NCBI GenBank assembly: GCA_020635035.1
Contig: JACKAO010000003.1
Coordinates: 1-64,000, forward strand
DNA: 64,000 bases
DNA from: Calditrichia bacterium
GTDB taxonomy: Bacteria > Calditrichota > Calditrichia > Calditrichales > J004
Direction of reading: 5' to 3'
This document shows positions 52,931-60,579 of this stretch, piece after piece (within the stretch, counting starts at the first letter, position 1; every line of letters begins with the position of its first letter). The notes under the pieces are model-generated. The model was not told where the DNA came from, did no database searches, and saw only the letters and a list, made by a program, of their open reading frames with translations. The position numbers were made by a program, and so were the translations under genes.

Positions 52931-54769
52931 TTATGCTAATGAAATGAGCGGTTTGGAAGAATCTACTTCATCTCCAATTTGAACAAATACTGCTGTAACG
53001 GTTCCTTCTTCAGGAGATTTGATATCATGTTTTGCTTTCATCGCTTCTACCTGAACAACAGCCTGGCCTTTGCTGACGTTATCGCCAACTTTTACAAGAA
53101 CATCAACAACATCAACCACACCCCCGAACGTGGAAAAAACGTGTTTTTCATCAGCCTGTACCGCTGGAGCGGTGTTTGCAGACGGTTTGGCAGAGTTGTT
53201 AGCCTGAACAACGGGTTCAACTGTAATCATAAAAGTCCGGTCTTTGCCGTTTTCCCGAACGGTACATTTAGTTGTAACGGGACCGTTCTGCATTGGGGAT
53301 ATTGCAACAGCAGGAGCCGGAGCGCTTTGTGGTTCTTCTTTTTTCTTAAGCGGAATGTCTATTTTACCTTTTCCCGTCAGGAAACGAATACCTTCATTGG
53401 CTTCCATTTTTTTTCCGGGAACCATAGCGGCCAGAACAAGGAAGGTGTTAACATCATTTACTTCGATTCCCCGTTCACGCAGTGCTTCCTGGGCCGGACC
53501 TATATTTTTAGGGGCGGCTTCAAGCGGATCGCCGTCAAAAACCGGTAATTCGAGCTGTTTTGATGCTTCTTCAACAACAGTTGGATCCGGTGCTAAAGGA
53601 GTTTTACCAAAATAACCAAGAACGGCACGTCCATAACCCGACTCGATTTTTTTCCAGCGGCCATACATAACATTGTTAAAAGCCTGCAGCCAATATTGCT
53701 GGCTTCCGGGTGTTACACTTGTCCAGGCACCGCCGGCTTCAACAACAACAGGAAATTCTGCCAGTACGTCACTGTATTTGTTTAAAATACCTGCTTTTAC
53801 CATCATATGAACGTTTGGACCGATAGCTCCGCCCGGCATTGGAAATCCTAAAACACGCGCATCTGCAGTAGTAGTTGTCGGATTAAAATCGTAGTCTTTC
53901 AAACCTTCATTTAAAAGGTCTTCTATAACATGAATCTTGGACATATCAACGTCAAGCGAGTACCCGGTTCCTTTAAGACCGTGAGCAACGGAACGAATAT
54001 CCGGCTGAACAGTGCCGCTTGCCATGGGGCGGATTGAACAATCGATACCATCCACACCGGCTTCAATTCCAGCCATATAGCATGAAACAGCTGTGCTTGC
54101 AGTATCATGCGTGTGCTGGATAAGTTTCATCTCGGGTGGCATAATTTTTTTTAACCCGATGACTGTATCATAAATTGTTTTTGGATCAGTTGTTCCGCTG
54201 GCATCTTTTAAGCAGATGCTGTCAATGTGCATACCACTGTTTAAAAGTTTTTTCCCTATATTGATGTAAAATTCGGCTGTATGTACTTTGTCAGATTGAA
54301 AGGGTAAACCCATAATGGCAATACAGACCTGGTGATGCATTCCGGCTTCTACAATAGGCTTTCCTGTTTTCACAAGATTATCCACATCGTTCATATAGTC
54401 AAAATTACGATCGTAAGTAGTTCCGTATTTATGCATCAGTTTTGCCTGCAGGGCAAGTCCTTCAATGGACTGAGTTGTTAGTGTAACACCCGAAACAGAA
54501 CGTGTTAATATTTGTAAATCGACATCCGGGCCTACGGCGTTACGCATAGCCTGCATGGTTTCAAATGGATTTTCACCAAGATAGAAATAAGGAGCCTGAT
54601 AACGTGCACCACCGCCAAATTCAAGGTGACGAACACCTGCATCAACGGCAGCTTTCATTGCCGGTAAATAATCATTTAAACGAACCTTACCTCCAAATGA
54701 ACTTTGTAAGCCATCACGAAAAGGTGTAAGCATTACACTTATTTTTTTGGGTGTCTTTGTATAGATCAT
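52931..54769 (-). CDS. oadA: Biotin-dependent carboxytransferase (decarboxylase alpha subunit, OadA-like)
   Basis: A 612-aa protein. Residues ~10-290 are the DRE-TIM barrel carboxytransferase, with catalytic Lys in 'ICLKDASGTTDP', metal-binding 'HTHDT' and 'DCSIRPMASGTVQPD'. A conserved domain (~300-470) and a Pro/Ala-rich linker (~490-530) follow. The biotinyl domain has the lysine at ~578 in 'VEAMKAKHD', where the canonical motif is AMKM. The usual 'WGGATFD' segment is replaced by 'FGGGARYQ', so the substrate (oxaloacetate, or another 2-oxo or acyl-CoA acid) is less certain. It overlaps the gamma-subunit gene by 4 bp (ATGA). Confidence 0.88.
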   Translation of the reverse strand: MIYTKTPKKISVMLTPFRDGLQSSFGGKVRLNDYLPAMKAAVDAGVRHLEFGGGARYQAPYFYLGENPFETMQAMRNAVGPDVDLQILTRSVSGVTLTTQSIEGLALQAKLMHKYGTTYDRNFDYMNDVDNLVKTGKPIVEAGMHHQVCIAIMGLPFQSDKVHTAEFYINIGKKLLNSGMHIDSICLKDASGTTDPKTIYDTVIGLKKIMPPEMKLIQHTHDTASTAVSCYMAGIEAGVDGIDCSIRPMASGTVQPDIRSVAHGLKGTGYSLDVDMSKIHVIEDLLNEGLKDYDFNPTTTTADARVLGFPMPGGAIGPNVHMMVKAGILNKYSDVLAEFPVVVEAGGAWTSVTPGSQQYWLQAFNNVMYGRWKKIESGYGRAVLGYFGKTPLAPDPTVVEEASKQLELPVFDGDPLEAAPKNIGPAQEALRERGIEVNDVNTFLVLAAMVPGKKMEANEGIRFLTGKGKIDIPLKKKEEPQSAPAPAVAISPMQNGPVTTKCTVRENGKDRTFMITVEPVVQANNSAKPSANTAPAVQADEKHVFSTFGGVVDVVDVLVKVGDNVSKGQAVVQVEAMKAKHDIKSPEEGTVTAVFVQIGDEVDSSKPLISLA

Positions 54770-54978
54770 TTTGTTTCCTCAATCTTAGTGATTTTTGTTC
54801 CCGGATAAATAGTTTGGTAAGCGGATGCAATTGCTGAATAAATCGCTGCATCGGTTTCTGTTTTTTTAACTGCAAAAGACTTAACAATGATATTCATAAA
54901 AATTGCCAGGCATGAAAGGACAAAAAAAACAGTAACAAATGCAGAAAAGCTTATTGATAAAATGTCTGTCGAATTCAT
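54766..54978 (-). CDS. oadG: Decarboxylase gamma subunit (OadG-like)
   Basis: A 70-aa protein. The ATG at 54978 is clearly preferred over the longer frame from 55038 because AGGAG lies 4 nt upstream. One membrane helix (~8-34: 'ISFSAFVTVFFVLSCLAIFMNIIV') is followed by a short soluble tail ('TDAAIYSAIASAYQTIYPGTKI'). Gamma subunits anchor the biotin carboxytransferase to the membrane beta subunit. The tail lacks an obvious Zn-binding His/Pro cluster. First gene of the gamma-alpha-beta operon. Confidence 0.85.
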   Translation of the reverse strand: MNSTDILSISFSAFVTVFFVLSCLAIFMNIIVKSFAVKKTETDAAIYSAIASAYQTIYPGTKITKIEETK

Positions 54979-54982
54979 GGGT

Positions 54983-54987
54983 CTCCT
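54983..54987 (-). promoter_or_regulatory. Shine-Dalgarno deciding the gamma-subunit start
   Basis: Minus-strand AGGAG, 4 nt before the ATG at 54978. It excludes the 20-residue longer frame. Confidence 0.85.
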
Positions 54988-55075
54988 CAGGGGGGTAAAA
55001 ATAATTTCTAAGATACAAATAAGAGATATGATTGGCAAGCTTATAAGTCTATGCTGAATGTATCTTTTGAAACGT

Positions 55076-56002
55076 TTAAAAAACTACTTTGCCTCTAACC
55101 ACCGGTTGATCATTGTTTTCAAGAATTAATTCCAGGTTTTCACCGATAGCTGCAACAACTCCTTCGTGCAATTTCTTGGCTTCTCCTTCGTGCGGGTCCG
55201 AATATATTTCAATCTTTTTCAGGAGTATTGCAGATTTTTGACGGTAGATATTTAAAAGATAATGGTATTTCCCATGTAATAATAAAGTATAGTTTTTATT
55301 CAAATGAAATTGCAGCCGGTTTAAAATAAATGCCAAATTATAAAGCGTCTTATCCGAAATATGATCATTTAAAGATGTTGCTTTCCTGTTAAAGATATCA
55401 GGTACAAGGCGGGGTGTTTGCGTAATGTTAAGTCCTATCCCGATAATAGCAGAACTGACATTTTCGCCAATGGTCTGGGTCTGGGTTAATACGCCGGATA
55501 TTTTATCATTATTTATCAGAATATCATTTACCCATTTGATCAATGCTTTACCTTCAAAACCGGGTATGTCATCGAGGGTTTCAATTACAGATATCGCTGA
55601 GAGTATAGTAAAACCTACATGAAAATTTAATACGGCTTGATTGGGCTTTAAGAGGGCACAAAAATGCAGATTTCCCGGAAGGCTTATCCATGATCGATTT
55701 CGGTATCCTTTAAAGTTTTTACCTGAACCTGCCAGGCAGATAATTTTATCACCTAATCCGTGCTTTTCATTTACTGCATGTTTAAGTATTTCAAATTGTG
55801 AATCCGCAGCATGATTAACAGCAACTAAATAATTCCAGGAAGGGAACTCATCCGTTGTTGTATGATATACTTTTTTATTGATTAACTTCCCCGCCAAAAA
55901 CTTCATATTTTCAGATAACAATTCCGGAAAACCACTGCGCCACTTATGGGTTCTGCCCACAGAGCTGTCTGCGAAATTCTGATCATCAGTTAACACAATC
56001 AT
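55076..56002 (-). CDS. birA: Biotin--protein ligase (BirA-type, catalytic domain only)
   Basis: A 308-aa biotin protein ligase that attaches biotin to acceptor lysines via biotinyl-AMP. Features are 'GSGKNFKGYRNRSWISLPGNLHF' (equivalent to the GRGRRGRxW biotinyl-AMP loop but divergent), 'ALIKWVNDILINNDKISGVLTQT' (catalytic Lys, KWxNDxL), 'IIGIGLNI', and a C-terminal SH3-like domain ('EGVVAAIGENLELIL'). No DNA-binding helix-turn-helix is apparent; the N-terminal ~60 residues are of another, unassigned kind. It lies ~98 bp upstream of the gamma-subunit gene on the same strand, so it probably loads biotin on the alpha subunit. Confidence 0.88.
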   Translation of the reverse strand: MIVLTDDQNFADSSVGRTHKWRSGFPELLSENMKFLAGKLINKKVYHTTTDEFPSWNYLVAVNHAADSQFEILKHAVNEKHGLGDKIICLAGSGKNFKGYRNRSWISLPGNLHFCALLKPNQAVLNFHVGFTILSAISVIETLDDIPGFEGKALIKWVNDILINNDKISGVLTQTQTIGENVSSAIIGIGLNITQTPRLVPDIFNRKATSLNDHISDKTLYNLAFILNRLQFHLNKNYTLLLHGKYHYLLNIYRQKSAILLKKIEIYSDPHEGEAKKLHEGVVAAIGENLELILENNDQPVVRGKVVF

Positions 56003-56191
56003 TAAAAAACCCGGCTTTAATAAATAAATGCAGAAGTAGTTAGATCAATCTTTCTTTAAAAATACATAAATAAATTTTAAGAATGATTCACAAAAAAAAA
56101 TCAAAATATGGCTTATATTATTGTATAAACAGTTTATTTATGTTGTAAATTAGTGATGCAATCCTCAAACACAAAATCTTATCTGGAGATG

Positions 56192-56197
56192 AAAGGA
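56192..56197 (+). promoter_or_regulatory. Shine-Dalgarno deciding the malic enzyme start
   Basis: AAAGGA ends 6 nt before the ATG at 56204. This supports the family-typical start over the longer frame beginning at 56153. Confidence 0.75.
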
Positions 56198-56203
56198 ACC
56201 ATT

Positions 56204-58471
56204 ATGGATTACAAAGAAGAATCTCTGATCTACCACAGTGAAGGCAGGCCGGGGAAAATAGAAATAAGCACAACAAAACCGTGCATCACTCAAAAAGATC
56301 TTTCTCTTGCATACACACCGGGAGTTGCCGGTCCCTGTTTAAAAATAAACAAGAATGTGGAAGATGTATTTAAATATACGGCGAAAGGAAACCTGGTAGC
56401 TGTCGTCAGTAATGGAACAGCTGTTTTAGGTCTGGGCAATATCGGTCCTGAAGCCGGCAAGCCTGTAATGGAAGGTAAAGGGGTACTATTTAAACGTTTT
56501 GCAGATGTTGATGTGTTTGATCTTGAATTGAATGCGTCTGACCCGGATGAAATTATCAAAGCAGTAAAAATGCTTGAGCCGACATTTGGGGGCATCAATC
56601 TTGAAGATATAAAAGCACCGGAATGTTTTTACATAGAAACTGAACTTCAGAAGCAGATGAATATTCCTGTTTTTCATGATGATCAGCATGGAACAGCCAT
56701 AATTTCCGGGGCCGCGCTCTTGAACGCCTGCGAGCTTAATGGAAAAAATATTTCGGATTTGAAAATTGTATTCAGCGGAGCCGGTGCAGCAGGAATAGCT
56801 TGTGCGAAATTGTATATGGATCTTGGTGTGAAGCGGGAAAATATCATTATGTGCGATACTAAAGGTGTCATTTATAAGGGACGCACAGAAGGCATGAATC
56901 CTTACAAAGAAGAATTTGCCATCGCAACAAATGCCCGCACAATTGAAGATGCTTTGGTGGACGCAGACGGATTTTTTGGGGTTTCTGTTGCAAATCTGCT
57001 TTCAAAGGAAATGGTACAATCCATGGCTAAAAATCCTATTATTTTTGCCATGGCCAATCCTGATCCTGAAATAACTTATGATAACGCAATTGCCTGGCGT
57101 GATGATGTTTTTATTGCTACCGGCCGCAGTGACTATCCAAACCAGGTAAATAATGTACTGGGCTTTCCCTTTATTTTCCGTGGAGCCCTGGATGTTCATG
57201 CCCGGGAAATAAATCGTGAAATGAAAATTGCAGCGACAAAATCACTGGCAAATCTTGCAAAAGAACCGGTACCATACTCAGTTATGCGTGCCTATGGTAC
57301 AACACAAATGAAATTCGGCAGAGAGTACCTGATTCCTAAGCCATTTGATCCGCGTGTATTAATCTGGGAATCGTCTGCTGTTGCTGAAGCTGCCATTAAA
57401 ACAGGTGTTGCCCGAAAAGAGATCGATATCGAGAAATACCGAGAACAGCTTGAAGATCGTTTGGGGCTGGGGCGCCAGATAACCCGGGTCTTTATCAATA
57501 AAGCCAAAAAAGCACCTAAAAAAATTGTCTACCCGGAAGGTGAAAGTACTACAATTTTAAAAGCGTGTGATATTATTGTAAGTGAAGGTATCGCCCAGCC
57601 AGTGCTTATAGGAGATCCTGAAGTAATAAACAATAAACTTAAAGAGCTCGAGCTGGGATATCTTTCTAAATCAGTTGAAATTGTTAATCCGCTTAAATCT
57701 GAAAAAACAGAAGAGTATATAAAGGCATTTTACGCACAACGTCAGCGTAAGGGAGTCATCTATGAAGACGCTATCCGTATGATGAAAAACAATGTATACT
57801 TTGCAGCTATGATGGTCCATAAAGGTGATGCGGACGGAATGGTTTCAGGCTTAACCCACCGCTATCGCGATACAATCCGCCCGGCATTACAAATTATTGG
57901 TGTACGTGATGATGTGAAGCAGGTAGCAGGTATGCATATGGTGATTTTTAAAAATAAAATTTTCTATTTTGCAGATACGACAATCAACATCAACCCTACT
58001 GCTGAAGAATTAGCCGATATAACGATCCTGTGTGCCAAAGAAGTACGCCAGATGGGAGTAGAACCGCGTGTTGCCATGCTTTCTTTCTCCAATTTTGGCG
58101 GGGTAAAACATGTAGTTAATCAAAAAATCCAGAAAACCATCGCTCTGGTAAAAGAAAGAGACCCGAAGCTGATAATCGATGGAGAAATGCAAGCCGGTAT
58201 TGCTGTTAATCCCAAGGTTTTGGATGAAGTATTTCCGTTTAGTTCACTGGCAGGTAAAGATGGCGCCAATGTTTTAATTTTCCCTAACATTGAATCAGGA
58301 AATATCTCTTATAAACTGCTTGATCAGCTTGGCAATGCAACGGTGATAGGTCCGATTTTAATGGGGCTGAAAAAGCCGGTTCATCCTTTGCAGATTGGTG
58401 ATTTTGATGAGCTTGGTGTCGTCAACATGACGGCAATCGCGGTTATTGATTCTCAAACAAAACATGCATAA
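56204..58471 (+). CDS. maeB: NADP-dependent malic enzyme with phosphotransacetylase-like C-terminal domain
   Basis: A ~755-aa MaeB-type enzyme (start at 56204, AAAGGA 6 nt upstream). It oxidatively decarboxylates malate to pyruvate. The malic domain (~1-155) includes 'YTPGVAGPC' and 'FHDDQHGTAI'; the NAD(P)-binding domain (~160-400) has 'VFSGAGAAGIACAKLY' and 'FAMANPDPEI'. Residues ~425-755 form a phosphate acetyl/butyryltransferase-like domain ('GDADGMVSGLTHRYRDTIRPALQIIG', 'LIIDGEMQAGIAVNP', 'VLIFPNIESGNISYKL'), which in MaeB binds acetyl-CoA as an allosteric regulator rather than acting as an enzyme. Divergent from birA; ends at a strong terminator. Confidence 0.95.
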   Translation: MDYKEESLIYHSEGRPGKIEISTTKPCITQKDLSLAYTPGVAGPCLKINKNVEDVFKYTAKGNLVAVVSNGTAVLGLGNIGPEAGKPVMEGKGVLFKRFADVDVFDLELNASDPDEIIKAVKMLEPTFGGINLEDIKAPECFYIETELQKQMNIPVFHDDQHGTAIISGAALLNACELNGKNISDLKIVFSGAGAAGIACAKLYMDLGVKRENIIMCDTKGVIYKGRTEGMNPYKEEFAIATNARTIEDALVDADGFFGVSVANLLSKEMVQSMAKNPIIFAMANPDPEITYDNAIAWRDDVFIATGRSDYPNQVNNVLGFPFIFRGALDVHAREINREMKIAATKSLANLAKEPVPYSVMRAYGTTQMKFGREYLIPKPFDPRVLIWESSAVAEAAIKTGVARKEIDIEKYREQLEDRLGLGRQITRVFINKAKKAPKKIVYPEGESTTILKACDIIVSEGIAQPVLIGDPEVINNKLKELELGYLSKSVEIVNPLKSEKTEEYIKAFYAQRQRKGVIYEDAIRMMKNNVYFAAMMVHKGDADGMVSGLTHRYRDTIRPALQIIGVRDDVKQVAGMHMVIFKNKIFYFADTTININPTAEELADITILCAKEVRQMGVEPRVAMLSFSNFGGVKHVVNQKIQKTIALVKERDPKLIIDGEMQAGIAVNPKVLDEVFPFSSLAGKDGANVLIFPNIESGNISYKLLDQLGNATVIGPILMGLKKPVHPLQIGDFDELGVVNMTAIAVIDSQTKHA

Positions 58472-58487
58472 ATATATCAAAAACCCA

Positions 58488-58520
58488 AAAGAGCATCCCT
58501 TAATGAGATGCTCTTTTTTT
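58488..58520 (+). terminator. Intrinsic terminator of maeB
   Basis: A perfect 10-bp stem, AAAGAGCATC (58488-58497) with GATGCTCTTT (58507-58516), has a 9-nt loop and then more Ts to 58520. The minus side also has a broken T-run (TTTTgggTTTTT), so it can end the convergent phosphoesterase transcript too; it overlaps that gene's stop codon. Confidence 0.92.
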
Positions 58521-59691
58521 ATGCTTTTTTTAGTGTTATAACAGGTGCTTCAAGGGGACAGTTCAGACGAAACGGAAACCAGTGTCCCATTCCTGCCGAT
58601 GTGTAAAGCTGTGAGTTTCCTTTTTGATAACTACCCCATAAATAACCATTTTCATTAATTATTTCCCACAAACTGCGTCCTGCAAACCCAACCTGGCCGC
58701 CATGTGTATGACCCGAGAGAGTTAAATCAATATTATATTTTTCTGCCACATCCAGCGCACGCGGACGGTGGCTGAGCAATAAGCGAAAATCGGCTTGTGC
58801 TGCTCCGTTAAAAGCAATATCAACGGCATTGTCCAAAAAGCCCGTAATATCTGCCCGCATTCTGACCGGATCATCCACTCCGGCAATAGTTAGCTTTGTA
58901 CCGCCAATTGTAAAAGTGTCATTCTGGTTAAACAGCAAAGGAACAGGCCCCGCATTAATTCTGCGGATAGCTTCATTTATTCCGCGAAAATGTTCATGGT
59001 TACCAACAATTACATACTTGTTATAAGGTGTTTTTAGCTGGTCGATTAATTTCATTGCATCGGTCATTAAACCCAGATCATCAGCAATATCGCCTGTAAC
59101 TGCAATCAGATCCGGATCATATTTTTCAGCATTTTGTAATGTATTTTCGAGATGATCTAATCCGAAATAATAACCAAGATGCAGATCACTTAAATGCAGG
59201 ATTCGGATTCCGTCGAGATCATCCGGCAGATTTTTAAAAGGCATTTCAATTTGCGGAAAACGTGTTTCCGAAAATGACGAAGCAAAACCTTCACCGGCGC
59301 TTCCAATTGCAAATACAGGCGCAGCGGCTGCAGCGCTCTTTAAAAACATGCGGCGTGATTTTTTTAATTTTAAGGGACTTTTCTGTGGTTCGGGTTTAAA
59401 AATCCTGGACAATAAATGTGTTCCAAATGAAAAGGGCAGGGTTAATAATAGCATCAGATTAATAATTAAAATTATCCCGGTTAAGGTGGCGCCGCTGATT
59501 TTTAACCATTGAAGATTGCTGAGAGAGCCCAGTCCCCAAAGAATTAAAAAAGGAACGATGGAATAAGGAAGAACTTTTGCTGTTTTATCTAATAAGGGCA
59601 ATTGCCAGATTTGCCCATTGGTTTTTTTTAATAAGTAACGGTTAACAAAACCAATAGCAGCAATTAAAATAAGCACTAAAATAAAAAACAT
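58519..59691 (-). CDS. Membrane-anchored metallophosphoesterase with internal Tat-like segment
   Basis: A 390-aa calcineurin-like phosphoesterase. Two or three N-terminal helices (~1-95) precede a twin-arginine-like 'KKSRRMFLKSAAAAAPVFAIGSAG' segment (~115-137), then the catalytic domain: 'SDLHLG' (~168), 'VTGDIADD', 'GNHEHF' (~230), 'SHRP' and 'GHTHGGQVG' (~326). The metal ligands are complete. It shares architecture with 3802-5070, and its internal twin arginine is better preserved. Substrate unknown; YkuE-like enzymes act on envelope phospho-lipids or diesters. Single-gene unit. Confidence 0.88.
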   Translation of the reverse strand: MFFILVLILIAAIGFVNRYLLKKTNGQIWQLPLLDKTAKVLPYSIVPFLILWGLGSLSNLQWLKISGATLTGIILIINLMLLLTLPFSFGTHLLSRIFKPEPQKSPLKLKKSRRMFLKSAAAAAPVFAIGSAGEGFASSFSETRFPQIEMPFKNLPDDLDGIRILHLSDLHLGYYFGLDHLENTLQNAEKYDPDLIAVTGDIADDLGLMTDAMKLIDQLKTPYNKYVIVGNHEHFRGINEAIRRINAGPVPLLFNQNDTFTIGGTKLTIAGVDDPVRMRADITGFLDNAVDIAFNGAAQADFRLLLSHRPRALDVAEKYNIDLTLSGHTHGGQVGFAGRSLWEIINENGYLWGSYQKGNSQLYTSAGMGHWFPFRLNCPLEAPVITLKKA

Positions 59692-59889
59692 GATTTCCTT
59701 TTTAAAATTTTAGGTCGGTTACGCAACAGCAGTTGTAAATGTTCCCGTATGGAATAAACTTAAAGTATTTCAGCGATTACTTATGATGTTCGGACAATTT
59801 TTGTTTTTGTAATAATTTTTTATAAATAACCGAGTATTAATTTGTTTTGTTTTTTATTTTAGCGCGTTCGGAAATTAAAAAATAGAGAT

Positions 59890-60579
59890 ATGAATAGTTT
59901 TTCAAAAGATACGTTTTTAACAACAGAAGAAGTTGCCAGGCTTTTAGGACTTCCCGAAGTAACAGTTCAGCGTTGGGAGCACCAGGGTAAAATTCCATAT
60001 AAAATAATTAACGGTCAGGTATCCTTTAAAAAAAGTGAGATCATCAGGTGGGCAAAAGCACATGATCTGACCATTCGTGAAAAACATGGCAAATCAAAAG
60101 ATCTTATTTCTGAACATTTGTTGACGGATGCGATTGTTGCAGGGGGTATTTATCACAACATTGATGGTGATGATGTTTATACTGTTTTTCACAATGCACT
60201 CAACAATCTTGGATTTATTGATAAAAAAGACCATGATCGAGTTTTTGATGAATTGCTGAATCGCGAAGAGCTTGCGTCCACAGGAATCGGAAACGGAATA
60301 GCAATCCCGCATACCAGGAACCGTCTGGATTTAAATCTAAATTATGCTCATGTTGCAATCATTTTTCTTAATAAACCCCTACCTTTCAATGCGATCGATG
60401 GAAAGCCTGTTACAGTTCTTTTTATGATTTTTACTACCAGTGTTAAAGAGCATTTGAAAATGTTGTCCAGGATAAGCTTTGTTCTGCAAAAAAGCCAACT
60501 TAAAGAAATGCTTGCAGGAGACATTGAAGATCAAAATTTAATAACTCAGATAAAACAGATTGAAAGTGATGCACGTTAG
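59890..60579 (+). CDS. Excisionase/MerR-like HTH fused to PTS EIIA (fructose/nitrogen-type) domain
   Basis: A 229-aa two-domain protein. Residues ~8-60 are a helix-turn-helix of the excisionase/MerR type ('FLTTEEVARLLGLPEVTVQRWEHQGKIPYKIINGQVSFKKSEIIRWAK'). Residues ~78-225 are a PTS EIIA(Ntr/Fru)-like domain with the phosphorylatable His at 141 in 'GIGNGIAIPHTRN'. In EIIA(Ntr) phosphorylation reports nitrogen/PTS status and controls partners such as K+ transport; here the HTH could bind DNA. The domain order is HTH-EIIA. It overlaps the first ClC channel gene by 11 bp, so it probably acts with the channels. No other PTS gene is in the window. Confidence 0.9.
   Translation: MNSFSKDTFLTTEEVARLLGLPEVTVQRWEHQGKIPYKIINGQVSFKKSEIIRWAKAHDLTIREKHGKSKDLISEHLLTDAIVAGGIYHNIDGDDVYTVFHNALNNLGFIDKKDHDRVFDELLNREELASTGIGNGIAIPHTRNRLDLNLNYAHVAIIFLNKPLPFNAIDGKPVTVLFMIFTTSVKEHLKMLSRISFVLQKSQLKEMLAGDIEDQNLITQIKQIESDAR

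Noticed and set aside
52979..53548. 189-aa plus-strand frame
   Set aside because: Antisense to the biotin-domain end of the carboxytransferase gene; no family resemblance.
59910..60060. Prophage or integrative element suggested by the excisionase-like HTH
   Set aside because: The HTH is fused to a PTS EIIA domain and coupled to ClC genes; there is no integrase or attachment-like repeat nearby.
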